A stretch of 64,000 nt of DNA from Palaemon carinicauda (lineage: Eukaryota > Arthropoda > Malacostraca > Decapoda > Palaemonidae), in NCBI RefSeq assembly GCF_036898095.1, contig NC_090726.1, positions 40,499,676-40,563,675 on the forward strand, written 5' to 3'. Shown here in pieces: positions 10,267-21,304 of the stretch. The notes beneath the pieces are model-generated. The model had not been told where the DNA came from. It made no database searches and was given only the letters and a program-made list of their open reading frames with translations. Numbering within the stretch: the first letter of the stretch is position 1; every line of letters starts with the position of its first letter. The position numbers were made by a program, and so were the translations under genes.

Positions 10267-11129
10267 ATGTCGAAGGGCAAAAGGGTTCGGCAGGCCTTGA
10301 TCGGCGCACAGAAGTATCCTCGGTGGTTGCGGGCGTGTCTTACAGAGACCGTCACTCCCACCCGCAGACGATTGAGCCCTTATTTTACTCGTCTGCAGAA
10401 GAAATTTCGGGGAGATAACGCTGGACTCAGGTCTCAAGACCTCTTAAACGTAAAGTCCAGACCTCTAGAGTTCAACAACCCGGATGCAGTCATTGGGTTA
10501 GCTCTGACTCTCCGCAGTCATCAGGTGACTGCACACCTCCTAAGAGAGGTAAGGTGATGCCGCAACAGACCTCATCTTCTGTTAAGGCTTTGCCTCAGCA
10601 GACCTTAGCGTCTGCCGACCCCAAGATGACTTTGCTGCAGTCCATGCAGTCACAGCTTGCGGTCTTAATGCGTGAGTGTCAGGCTGAGAAGGTTACACCT
10701 CCTCCTGCGATCGCTCCGCCTCACCGCAGTCCAGTCTGCCAGGCGTACGATGTTGAGGTTCCTCAGGATACCTTACCGCGTACTGAGTTGCCAGTTACCA
10801 GCGGTGTGCAGCAACCTCCGCCTTCCTTAAGGCAACCTCAGCAATGGGAGCAGGAATCTTATACCTTACTTCCTCCGCTTCCGCTTGCGGTTCCACCAGC
10901 GAGGCAACAATCTCTTGAGGTACGACAACCTCTTCCATCAATGAGGCAGCCACCTCAGCACTCGCTGCAGCTTAGGCTAGCACCTCAGGAACCTCAACTC
11001 GCGAGACAAGAACTGCGTTCTGCGCAACCGCTACCTCACTCTCGCAGCTCACACCTCAGGAACCTTAACTCGTTCCTCAGGAACCTGCTACTGCGCATCC
11101 GCAACCCTTACAGCAAGCGCAACTCTTGA
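10267..11129 (+). pseudogene. DIRS gag-like ORF, frameshifted
   Basis: Starts ATG at 10267 (MSKGKRVRQALIG), reads to a TGA at 10555-10557, and the frame continues from an overlapping start at 10554/10557 to 11129. The second part is rich in Gln and Pro (PPPSLRQPQQ, LPSMRQPPQH), typical of the poorly conserved first ORF of DIRS elements. Position between the 5' leader and RT supports a gag role; there is no diagnostic zinc knuckle. A single frameshift at 10555 breaks it, and the reading frame is lost again after about 11129 where an AT-rich block begins. Confidence 0.6.
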
Positions 11130-11199
11130 GGCAGCAACCTCATGCTATGAGTCAGCCACCTCAACGCATGCATCTGCCACTTTCTCCTCAACTTGAGCC

Positions 11200-11700
11200 T
11201 CTTCCCATTCAACTTGGAAATAACAAATGACAATAATAACACCTCATTACTTTCATAACTTGCATTTGTAATCATATACATGTATGCCTACACAAACATT
11301 ATGATATGGAGGTTATTTGTATTACTTATATAAAAATATATATGTATTCCTTGCAATATATTTTTAACAATATCGCAAAATATGGCAAAAATATCTTCAA
11401 AACAAAAATGAATCATGAGTTATGAATGTAAGGTAAATATTATGTTGATATTAAAACGTCATGCAAGCATGCATGAAGTAATGCAGTGTTGCCAACAGGG
11501 CGAGTTTCCCTTTCCTGAGGTGAAGTAGATTATAGTACATTTAGTGTAGCTTAATTCTACGATTATCATGCCGGCTATCAAATTCATCAACAAAACAGTC
11601 TAAATCAATTCCCTCGGCACGTGCACTTTCAATGGACGGTAATGCGATATTACTCACTCTAGCACTGGTCATGGAATTTCTGAGAAATGTTACACGCCAT
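11200..11700. other. AT-rich block inserted in the DIRS gag region
   Basis: Base composition falls abruptly from the GC-balanced gag to AT-rich sequence (AAATATATATGTATTCCTTG), then returns at about 11690. Contains CAGTGTTGCCAAC at about 11480, resembling a DNA-transposon terminus, but I could not pair it with a second end. Confidence 0.35.
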
Positions 11701-11721
11701 GCAACACGCTCTGCTTACCTT

Positions 11722-12045
11722 ACAGCATGCTCTACATACAGCATGCTCTGCATACAGCATGCTCTGCATACAGCATGCTCTGCATACAACATGCTCTGCA
11801 TACAGCATTCTCTGCATTCAGCATGCTCTGCATACAACATGCTCTACATACAGCATGCTCTGCATACAGCATGCTCTGCATACAACATGCTCTGCATACA
11901 GCATGCTCTGCATTCAGCATGCTCTGCATACAACATGCTCTGCATACAGCATGCTCTGCATTCAGCATGCTCTGCATACAACATGCTCTACATACAGCAT
12001 GCTCTGCATACAGCATGCTCTGCATACAACATGCTCTGCATACCT
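11722..12045 (+). repeat. 16-bp tandem repeat, about 20 copies
   Basis: Unit CAGCATGCTCTGCATA with A/C, T/C and C/A variants. Because 16 leaves remainder 1 on division by 3, a stop-free unit stays open in all three forward frames and gives a 16-residue periodic peptide (HALHTACSAYSMLCIQ). It lies in the gag part of the DIRS element and is probably an expansion of a His/Ala/Cys-coding stretch. Confidence 0.95.
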
Positions 12046-12499
12046 TACCGCATGCTTCTCAGTCACACATCTTTGGTTGTTGCCAACTCACTAGACTGTC
12101 AAGCAGTTTCATAACGTTGCCTTCTAGTCTGCTGCTTTTGCACCATTGAAACCCTCACTGAGAGAACTTAGCTTTTCTCGGATATGGTCCCTGTAGATGA
12201 GAAAGTGCTTTTCTCCCTCCTTCTGATATTCCCTTGAGGACTCTGTCATTTGGAGAGGAGCCTTTAGCTGCGTAGCCTCCTATGGACTTTTATTTAAGCA
12301 TAACATGCTTCCAGGGAAGGTAATGGTTCCACTTCAGTCGCTAACCCCGTCTGTTACCACACCTGCTCCCATAGACCTTGAGCTGTGTTGCAAGACATGC
12401 AGTCCAAGCTTAGTCCTTGTTAGAGGATTTTTTTGTTTACGGAGTCAGTGTGTCACTGGGAAGACGTTCAACAACCAGCAGAAGTGACTTGTTGTGACG

Positions 12500-12907
12500 C
12501 AGTGCGGCAACCTCAGCAACCCGATAAGGAGTTGTCTGTACGACCCAGACAGTCTAGACAGCTTCGGGTTGTCACTGTACTTCCTCGCTTCCCCATGGTT
12601 GACAGTTCACAGACTGTGCAGCAGTACCATGATCTTGTGTCCGGCTCCGTCAGACGACTGGCTTTTAAGAGCTCCCACAAGTCGTCGCTGTCTGGAGATT
12701 CTCAGATGGACTATGGATCTGACCAAGGAACTGGGCCTCCTGGTCAATTTTGAGGAGTCTCAGCTCGTCCCATCCCAGACCATTGTCTCCCTGGGTATGG
12801 ATCTTCAGAGTCGAGCTTTTCGGGCTTTTCCGTCGGCCCCAAGGATCTTCCAAGCCCTAGAATGCATCCAGAGCATGCTGAGAAGGAACCGATGCTCAGT
12901 CAGGTAG
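12500..12907 (+). pseudogene. DIRS reverse transcriptase fragment
   Basis: The frame reads SDDWLLRAPTSR (the DDWLL catalytic block, equivalent to YxDD), then LTKELGLLVNFEESQLVPSQ and LGMDLQSRAF (the LG(M/I) block after the palm). The N-terminal fingers and palm are missing: upstream DNA (12120-12500) carries no matching motif, so a 5' deletion is inferred. RT would copy the element RNA. The residue before the DD pair is not the usual Tyr/Leu, a further sign of decay. Confidence 0.75.
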
Positions 12908-13079
12908 TGGATGAGTCTAACAGGGACACTTTCATCGCTGGCCCTGTTCATCGTGTTAGGGAGACTCCACCTCCCCCCCTTCAGTATCATCTAGCTGCTC
13001 ACTGGATAAAGGACATGACGCTAGAGACGGTCTCAGTTCCTGTTTCCGAAGAGAGGAGGTCTTCTCTCGCGTGGTGTAA

Positions 13080-13974
13080 GAACAGCTTTCTTCTCAAGGA
13101 AGTCTATCTTTGGCTGTTCAGAAACCCGACCACCTTCTCCTCTCGGACGCATCAGACACGGGCTGGGGTGCGACTTTGGACGGACAGGAATGCTCGGGAA
13201 CATGGAATCAGGAACAAAGGACACTTCACATCAATTGCAAGGAGTTGTTGGCGGTTCTTCTGGCCTTGATAAACTTCAAGTCCCTCCAGCTTAACAAAGT
13301 GGTGGAGGTGGACTCTGACAACACCACAGCCCTGGCTTACATCTTCAAGCAGGGAGGGACTCTTTCGTGGAAGTTGTTCTAGATCGCAAGGGACCTCCTC
13401 ATCTGGTCTAAAGATCAAAAGCTCACGCTGGTAACGAGGTTCATTCAGGGCGGTATGAATGTCATGGCAGATCACCTCAGCCGGAAGGGTCAGGTCATCC
13501 CCACAGAGTGGACCCTTCACAAGAATGTTTGCAGCAGACTTTGGGCCCTGTGGGGTCAGCCAACCATAGATCTGTTTGCTACCTCGATAACCTAGAGACT
13601 CCTGTTGTATTGTTCTCCGATTCCAGACCCAGCAGCAGTTCACGTGGATGCTTTTCTGCTGGATTGGTTCCATCTCGACCTGTATGCATTCCCGCCGTTC
13701 AAGATTGTCAACAGGGTACTTCAGAAGTTCTCCTCTCACAAAGGGACACGGCTGACGTTGGTTGGCTCCGCTCTGGCCCGCGAGAGAATGGTTCTTAGAG
13801 GTACTGCAATGGCTGGTCGACATTCCCAGGACTCTTCCTCTAGGAGTGAACCTTCTACGTCTACCTCACGTAAAGAAGGTACACCCAAACCTCCACGCTC
13901 TTCGTCTGACTGCCTTCAGACTTTCGAAAGACTCTCAAGAGCTAGGGGCTTTTCGAAGGAGGCAGCCAGAGTGA
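13080..13974 (+). pseudogene. DIRS RNase H and downstream conserved region, broken
   Basis: RNase H: LLSDASDTGWGAT (catalytic Asp), then HINCKELLAVLLAL (Glu), then EVDSDNTTALAYIFKQGGT (Asp). A TAG at 13380 follows WKLF, and another stop lies near 13590. The same frame continues as MADHLSRKGQ and WALWGQPTIDLFAT, then AFLLDWFHLDLYAFPPFKI, the methyltransferase-like or linker segment typical of DIRS pol. A frameshift then moves the reading to 13762-13974 (APLWPAREWFLEVLQWLVD). Order and motifs match DIRS; two stops and one frameshift make it non-functional. Confidence 0.82.
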
Positions 13975-14976
13975 TTGCCAAAGCAAGGAGAACATCCACT
14001 CTCAGAATCTATCAGTCTCAAGGGGAAGTCTTCCGTAGCTGGTACAAGACCAATGCAGTTTCCTCAACCAGTACCACTGTAACCCAGATTGCTGACTTCC
14101 TGTTATATCTAAGGAAAGTAAGATCCCTTTCAGCTCCTACGATCAAGGGTTACAGAAGTATGTTGGCAGCGGTTTTCCGCCACAGAGGCTTGGATCTTTC
14201 CACCAATAAAGATCTACAGGACCTCCCTAGGTCTTTTAAGACCTCAAAGGAACGTCGGTTGTCCACTCCAGGCTGGAATCTAGACGTGGTCCTAAGGTTC
14301 CTTATGTCATCAAGATTTGAACCTCTCCAATCAGCCTCTTTTTAGGACCTCACATTAAAAACTCTTTTCCTCGTGTGCTTGACAACAGCTAAAAGAGTAA
14401 GTGAGATCCACACCTTCAGCAGGATCATTGTTTTCACATCTGAAACGGCTACATGTTCCTTGCAGCTCGGTTTTTGCTAAACGAGCTTCCTTCACGTCCT
14501 TGGCCTAAGTCGTTCGAGATCCCAAGCCTGTCCAACTTGGTGGGGAATGAACTGGAGAGAGTACTTTGCCCAGTTAGAGCTCTTAGGTACTATCTAAAAA
14601 GGTCTTAACCTTTACGAGGACAATCAGAAGCCTTATGGTGTGCTATCAAGAAACCTTCTTTTCCAAGTTCTAAGAACTCAGTTTCTTACTATTCAGGCTT
14701 CTGATTAGAGAAGCACATTCTCATCTGAAGGAAGAAGACCTTGCTTTGCTGAAGGTAAGGACACATGAAGTGAGAGCTGTGGCTACTTCAGTGGCCTTCA
14801 AACAGAGCCATTCTCTGCAGAGTGTTATGGATGCAACCTATTGGAGAAGCAAGTCAGTGTTCGCATCATTCTATCTCAAAGATGTCCAGTCTCTTTACGA
14901 GTACTGCTACACCCTGGGACCATTCGTAGCAACGAATGCAGTAGTAGGCGAGGGCTCAGCCACTACATTCCCATAA
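13809..14976 (+). pseudogene. DIRS tyrosine recombinase (YR), broken
   Basis: Overlaps the end of the RNase H frame, as in other DIRS elements. The N-terminal core-binding part (FLLYLRKVRSLSAPTIKGYR) runs to a TAG at 14343. The catalytic Arg is in TTAKRVSEI near 14390. The C-terminal part resumes in another frame: HEVR box in THEVRAVATSVAF (about 14764), then MDATYWRSKS and FASFYLKDV, which holds the nucleophilic Tyr. The enzyme would integrate the circular double-stranded DNA intermediate. All catalytic landmarks are visible, but at least one stop and two frame changes separate them. Confidence 0.85.
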
Positions 14977-15690
14977 TCCCGTAACCTTTTAACCTTTCTC
15001 TTGAATACTTTTTATGGGTTGTACGGTCGGCTAAGAAGCCTTCCACATCCTTGTTGATTTGGCGGGTGGTCAATTCTTTCTGGAGAAGCGCCGAGGTTAA
15101 AGGTTGTGATGAGGTCCTTTAGTATGGGTTGCAGCCCTTGATACTTCAGCACCTTAGAGTTGTTCAGCCTCCTAAGAGGAACGCTGCGCTCAGTAAGGAA
15201 GACGATGTGGCGGGATGTCAACAAACACAACCCCCACACCCTTGATCACTCTTACTTCCAAAATATCCCACAACACAAACTTTCCCCTTACTTTACTTTA
15301 AACTAGACTCTTGGACAGAAGGAAAATGAAAACAAAACATAGCCTTAAAACTATATTCTCAAAAACTTACACTTAAAACTAAAATCAACTGCATCCAAAA
15401 CTTAACACTAAATATACAATAAACACCATTCAAATAAACCAAAAAAAAAACTATCAAAACTTAACATTAACCTCACACCACCAACACCAAAATATGTACG
15501 TATATATATTTTATGGAACAGTCGTCCACACACTGCCAACTGTCTTTTGCAGCCCACTACCACAGCTTTGTGGTCAACAATCCACTCGGTGGCCATTTGC
15601 CATAACTGTCTCAGTGATTGGGGTGGTCGTTCTAATCATAATCATCATCATAAACATCATTATTATCAGCAATCTCAATTCACAGGCCTA

Positions 15691-15815
15691 GGTCATCAAC
15701 AGTTCAGCAATCCAATAAAAGTCCAAAAAAAATCGTATACAGGCCAGGTCATCAACAGTTCAGCAATCCAATAAAACAGTCCAAAAAAATCGTATACAGG
15801 CCAGGTCATCAACAA
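15691..15815 (+). repeat. 56-57 bp tandem repeat, about 2.2 copies
   Basis: Copies begin GGTCATCAACAGTTCAGCAA at 15691 and 15747, and a partial third at 15804. Inside the solo LTR. Confidence 0.85.
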
Positions 15816-16305
15816 TAATCCAATTTCAAAATTCGGTCTCTCCAAAGGAGGAATCGCGGCCTGCCAAAATAAAAAAAACACTTATGAACACTCCTAACTA
15901 ACTTAACTATCGCACCATAATCAAAGATAAACAATAAACTTTCTATCACTCATGAACGCGCCTAACAAAAATAAATAAAAACAGTACTTACTCAGAATAT
16001 AAAAAAAAGCTTCACAGCCGGCTTTCGAAGAGCAAAAAAAATACACAGCCGACTCCTACTATCGTTCGCTATCCAATGCTTTCGCCCAAGACATTCATCA
16101 CCACCCTATCCTAGCTAAAAAAGTAAACAAACAACCTCAATTATACCAACAATCTTTCCAACTTCAAACAATCATTCGCTAATTACCCTTTTTCTTCAGC
16201 GCGCACCGCGGACACACAAACACACGCACACACAACCACACATAGCCTACTCTCTTGCGCACGCGCGATCTAGCAAACTAAAGCAAATGAAATTCTTTCT
16301 TTCTT

Positions 16306-16786
<481 letters not shown>

Positions 16787-16992
16787 ATTTGGCAAACAAA
16801 AAAAATAAATTAAAATAAAATTAATCCTCCACAACGAACTTATTTAAGGCAGAGTAATGGCTCAAGTCGACTTCCTTACCAGGTACTTGTAATTTCATTG
16901 TTATTTTGAATAACTGATAATATGAAATACGGGATACTTAGCTTCTTGATATACATGTACACTGGTTTTCACCCACCTCCCTGGGTGTGAAT

Positions 16993-17084
16993 CAGCTACA
17001 TGATTATCGGGTAAGTTTAATATTGAAAAATGTTATTTTCATTAGTAAAATAAATTTTTGAATATACTTACCCGATAATCATGA
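16993..17084 (+). repeat. DIRS internal complementary region
   Basis: Left half (CAGCTACATGATTATCGGGT and onward to ATTGAAAA) is the reverse complement of the left terminus. Right half (AATTTTTGAATATACTTACC onward) is the reverse complement of the right terminus. The two meet at ATGTT near 17030, which marks the circle junction used in DIRS replication. Confidence 0.92.
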
Positions 17085-17125
17085 TTTAATTGACCCACCC
17101 TTCCTCCCCATAGAACCAGTGGACC

Positions 17126-17285
17126 GAGGAAAAATTGAAGTGGTGTCAACAAGAAGTACTGCAGTACCTGGCCACAGGTGGCGCTTGTGAGTACACCCCC
17201 CTCTTGTATAGCGATCGCTGGCGTATCCCTTCCGTAGAATTCTGTCGGGCAACGGAGTTGACAGCTACATGATTATCGGGTAAGT
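17126..17285 (-). repeat. DIRS right inverted terminal repeat
   Basis: Reverse complement of 8842-9001, 159 of 160 positions identical; followed by the right-end extension to 17321. Confidence 0.97.
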
Positions 17286-17420
17286 ATATTCAAAAATTTA
17301 TTTTACTAATAAAAATAACATGTTAATAATAATACTAATTTTAGTAATTATAATAATAATGATAATAATTAAAACCTGAACATGTATTATTCAGGGGAAG
17401 TGCATTTGCATCGCACAGGT

Positions 17421-17714
17421 GGTCCCCAACTTAAAAACATTCGCAGATACAGACACAAATCCAACTGAAAATAACAAGGATAAGATAAAGAAATACTGTA
17501 ATAAAACAATAATATATCATTTAATGCAATAAGTAAACCAACATTTGGAATAACCTGATATCTATTTCATATGAAACCTGACTATTTGTTGACCTTTCTA
17601 CCCGGAAATCATAGTCATGGGTTTCAGGTTAGGCTTACCTTAGGTCAAAATTTAACAAAATTTCACTTACAAACAGCTTTTTGTAACCTATTAAATTTGT
17701 AAGTTTTAAGGACC
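17421..17714. mobile_element. MITE-like repeat B, copy 1
   Basis: Ends GGTCCCCAACTTAAAAAC and the rough inverse GTAAGTTTTAAGGACC. Interior shares ATACAGACACAAATCCAACT with the copy at 23423. No coding capacity. Superfamily not assigned. Confidence 0.65.
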
Positions 17715-17744
17715 TTCTTTACTGTTTATGTCTTCCTTTTGCAG

Positions 17745-17875
17745 ATCTTGTGGAAGATGGGCATCTCACGGCACCCCAGACGTGTGTCCAGCAGTTTCCA
17801 GTCTGATCGGAGCCTTGGGCCTCATCTTGGCCCCCTCGTCACCAGAGAAAGATGTTGTCTTTTGTTTGATAGCTG
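17745..17875 (+). CDS. Unrecognised internal exon candidate
   Basis: Acceptor TTCCTTTTGCAG ends at 17744 and donor GCTG|GTAAGT follows 17875. 131 bp; two of three frames are open, including one reading SSLIGALGLILAPSSPEKDV. Composition is GC-richer than its AT-rich surroundings, like a coding exon. I do not recognise the family. In the SSLIGALG frame it would splice into 20094 and stop at 20120-20122. It could belong to the same plus-strand host gene as the 3494 exon or to another gene. Confidence 0.4.
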
Positions 17876-18060
17876 GTAAGTAAATTGGAAATGACCTGGG
17901 GATTTTCTAGAAAATTATTCCAAAAATCTATTGCCTTGACTTCTCTAATCAATATGAAGTACTTATTTCTAACATTTAATGTCTGTTTTATAGATTCTGT
18001 TAAATTTTTTCTTGCTTACACTCGATACATTTGTCTCTTTCACATAATATTTATGAAAAG
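17876..18060. other. Spacer after exon candidate
   Basis: AT-rich, intron-like; nothing recognised. Confidence 0.4.
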
Positions 18061-18364
18061 GTGAGCTACAATACCAGTTAGAAAAGGAGGATGCTATAAG
18101 CCCAAGGGTTCCAACATGGAATAATACCCCAGTGAGGAAAGGAAATAAATAAAATACAAGAGAAGTAATGAACAATTATGAAATATTTTAAGAATGGATA
18201 CAACATTGATATAAATCTTTCATATTAAAACTATAAAAAATTAAAAAAAAACATACAAAAGAGGAAGAGTTATAAGATAGAATAGTGTGTCCAAGTGTAC
18301 CTTCAAGTAGAGAACTCTACCCCAAGGCAGTGAAAAGCTATGGCACTACCTGAGACTGGAGAAC
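18061..18364 (-). repeat. Repeat A, copy 3
   Basis: GAGCTACAATACCAGTTAGA then GATGCTATAAGCCCAAGG, diverged; lacks the (ATT)n tail. Confidence 0.7.
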
Positions 18365-18545
18365 AATTTTGATTTCTCACTGTTTGTTCATGATTACGGA
18401 ACAGATCTGAAAGGGGTACTGCACATATGCCGTGCCTGGCACACAGTGATCCTTACGATAAACTCTTTACTACTTTGTTCAGAAACGGAGCTTTCAAACT
18501 TACTATCTGATTCTGCAAACTATGATGAAGCTGTGGCCAGAATTT

Positions 18546-18842
18546 GGGTAGTGCTATAGCCTCTGTCCCATGGTCTTCCACTGTCTTGGGTTAGAGTTCT
18601 CTTGCTTGAGGATACACTCGAGCACACTGTTCTATCTAGTTTCTCTTCCTCTTGTTTTGTTGAAGTTTTTATTGTTTATATAGGAAATATTTATTTTGAT
18701 ATTACTATTCTTAAAATATTTTATTTTCCCTTGTTTCCTTTCCTCACTGGGCTATTTTCCCAGTTTGGGCCCATGGGCTTATAGCATCCTGCTTTTCCAA
18801 CTAGGATTGTAGGTTAGCATTTAATAATGATAATAATAATAA
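18546..18842 (+). repeat. Repeat A, copy 4 (inverted relative to copy 3)
   Basis: Reads GGGTAGTGCTATAGCCTCTG through CATCCTGCTTTTCCAACTAG and ends in AATAATGATAATAATAATAA. With copy 3 it forms a head-to-head pair separated by about 180 bp of unassigned DNA. Confidence 0.8.
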
Positions 18843-19114
18843 GAGAAGACAAGTGTGCACTGGAAGTTGCATATTTATGAAAAAAGTAATTAGAAAATGA
18901 AGATAATTTTTGGAGATTCAAAGCTCTGAGACTAAAATAGCAATCTGGGGGGAGCAAGATATATCTAGGCCACTATGGAATCCTAACCTAAGAGCCCAGC
19001 TTCACACTGAAATCCTCGTAATTGTGTCACGAATGGGGCATTTCCTACAGTATTCGTTGCGAGATTGATAAAACACAAGATAACCAGTTGTAAAAATACA
19101 TGGTTCACATATTG
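18843..19114. other. Unassigned AT-rich spacer
   Basis: No gene or repeat recognised. Confidence 0.4.
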
Positions 19115-19422
19115 TTAACCCTTTTACCCCCAACGCTATTTGGAATTTTCCAATCCTTAACCCCCAGGCATTTTTTTTCAAGCACATTTTGCAATACTGT
19201 ATATATTTTTTAATTTCTCTAACAGCCTTAATTTTTGTCATAGAGAGGTCAGGTTGGTCTCATTCTTTTGGAAAATGCCTGAAGTTTCTCATTAAAGTAT
19301 CAAAAATATGCAAAAAAATGTAAAGAACAGTTTCTTGCGAGGACGTACCGGTACGTCCTTGGGGGTAAAGGGATGAGTTTTGTGAAACGTACCAGTATGT
19401 ACATTGTGGGTAAAAGGGTTAA
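19115..19422 (+). mobile_element. piggyBac-like MITE, copy 2
   Basis: TTAA at both ends, CCCTTTTACCCCCA at the left and GTGGGTAAAAGGG at the right. Palindrome GACGTACCGGTACGTC at 19342-19357. Confidence 0.85.
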
Positions 19423-20093
19423 TGATTATGATAGTAATAATGTTATTTTGGACCAAACAAATATGACCAGCACATTGTAAAGCCTCTCTTTGTAGAATAA
19501 AGTACTTGCATTTGAAGAGGGTGATTCAAGGGAAAAGAAATCAGTAAAGTTCAGTACTGTGCAGTAAAAATGAAATGCACATATGAACAGCAGCTTGGAA
19601 ACAAGTCCTCTGAATTATGGTGTAGAAACCTCACTCTACGATTTAGCGTAGTAATATGTTGTAGATGTAAGAATGAAATTGTCTGTTTCTTTAGGAAGAT
19701 CATTCCACAATCAGGTTTTACAGTAACCTGTGACCTTACTTCAGATAATCTTTATTTTCCCATTTTGTTTTACAATAGATTTCAATCAATCATGACTTCT
19801 ACTTGATGAAACCAACTCATGTTTAATTTGTCTTGAAGGCACATCTTAAGTCTCCTCACCTATTAAAACTACCATACAGTGTTTGGTTGAATTTCTCGTA
19901 TTGTAAAAATGAATTTAAAACAACCTTTTCTTGTGTTTCTCAAACAGCCCTGTTTCTCCGGTTAGCCTTGCAGCTGCTAAACAATCTTCTATTATAATCA
20001 TCCAATATATTCTTTGTGTTATTAGGACTTGTTCAACAGTTTTTGAAATGTCTATGTCTTGACAAATTATAAGTGCTCTAAATTTTTTTTCAG
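19423..20093. other. Intron-like AT-rich sequence
   Basis: No domain or element recognised; ends at the polypyrimidine tract and CAG before the next exon candidate. Confidence 0.4.
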
Positions 20094-20174
20094 GTGCTGC
20101 TGACGTCAATAGAAGAACGTGACGAGGCCGTACGGTTGATAGCAACCAATTCAACAAGAAGGCTTAAGATATGA
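20094..20174 (+). CDS. Unrecognised terminal exon candidate
   Basis: Acceptor AATTTTTTTTCAG ends at 20093. In phase 0 the 26-residue peptide starts VLLTSIEERDEAV and ends TRRLKI before TGA at 20172. In the phase demanded by the exon at 17745-17875 it instead stops after AADVNRRT at 20120. Both cannot be right, so either the two exons belong to different transcripts or one splice site is misplaced. The high coding quality of the phase-0 reading makes it attractive. Family unknown. Confidence 0.35.
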   Translation: MLLTSIEERDEAVRLIATNSTRRLKI

Positions 20175-20497
20175 GAGCCGTCTCTACAAGTGCAGACTTG
20201 CCGTCAGCAATCCGAAAATGTAACAGACATACAATCTCTCCCCCACCAATAGCGATCTGATTTATGCATCTGTTGCAGGCAACTGCATCTAAGAATGAGA
20301 GTTAGAGACGGGGGCTCTCTTAGTTTGTAAATCATCATAATTATAAAGTACTGATTTTCATTCATGGTCCTCTTAAATTGCTTTTAAAATGTTTTGGGAA
20401 CTTTTATGTGAGTCATATGCATATGCCAGGTAGCTAATTGATAGGTTTCTAAACTGTGCTCCAAGTTGTCTTTCATTTAGTGTTGGAATGCTTAGGG
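20175..20497. other. Possible 3' untranslated region
   Basis: Unique-looking, follows the terminal exon candidate. No AATAAA signal noted before the hAT fragment. Confidence 0.3.
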
Positions 20498-20765
20498 CAG
20501 TGGCGGCTCATTACTTAACCTAAATTGTTACTGTTTAAGCTTGATCCATTTATTTGAAAATTAAATTCATTTTAATTTGAATGAAAAGATCAATTATTTT
20601 CTTGATCTCTGGATGACAACTGAGGAATTTTTTCTCCATGGAAAGTGTTGCAAGTGCATTTAGTCTATCCGAATTCATAGTACTTAGAAAAGTTTTTATG
20701 GTTTTCATTGTTGCAAAGCAGTGTTCTGCCTCTGTTGTAGTCATGAGAATTGTCAAGAGAACTGA
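20498..20765 (-). pseudogene. hAT transposase C-terminal fragment with terminus
   Basis: Minus-strand peptide LLTILMTTTEAEHCFATMKT, then NSDRLNALATLSMEKKF, is the hAT dimerisation domain as found in ZMYM1-like hAT proteins (usual pattern: SEAERCFSTLKRIKTFLRSTM then RLNALAMLSIEK). The fragment ends upstream at an A-run (20764-20782). The motif CAGTGGCGGCTCAT at 20498-20511 fits a hAT terminal inverted repeat and marks the element end about 50 bp after the frame stops. Truncated, no other hAT domain present. Confidence 0.7.
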
Positions 20766-20830
20766 AAAAAAAAAAAAAAATGAATCAAATAGACTAACTG
20801 GAAGTAGGATAATAAATGGATTTTGAAGCA

Positions 20831-21224
20831 AAGCAAAAAATCTATTTTTGGGTGAGATGGCCATGTCGTCTTGATGGAATCTTCCTATAGACAGCTTTCT
20901 AAGGGATATTTGGCTACAGTGATACTCCCAGAGAATTAACCATAAGTCTCCAGAATCCTAACTCCTGGCGCGAGTATCCTTAAAATTTTTCTTAAGCATA
21001 TCGCATAATATCAGAGGATGTATATCTTTATACGACACACAGCAATCTTCACCCCGAATAGCGTTTTCGCTTTGAGGGGGAAGAGTGGCGTTATCAAGGT
21101 TACCCTTCCTCCCCTACTGTTACAGGGCTCCAAGATGGCGCTCATTCCTATTTCAGTAGCGCTTTCGCACGGTCGTTCTCCCTGCTCATCTAGTGTTCTA
21201 GATCGCTATTTTTGAGGATTTATT
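20831..21224 (+). other. Retroelement leader before Cys-rich ORF
   Basis: Contains GGCCATGTCGTCTTGATGGA, shared in pattern with 25365-25420 and, weakly, 5211. Leads directly to the ATG at 21225. Likely 5' leader of an LTR-type element. Confidence 0.45.
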
Positions 21225-21304
21225 ATGCATTCTCCAGCATCTTCTGCCTCTGGAAAGGAGGGGCAGAAAATGAAGTGCAGTGTGATGTACTGTAACCGCA
21301 AGAG

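Noticed and set aside
11632..12149. Overlapping forward frames and one reverse frame with HTACSAYSMLCIQ-type repeats
   Set aside because: All follow from a stop-free 16-bp tandem repeat, not from coding selection.
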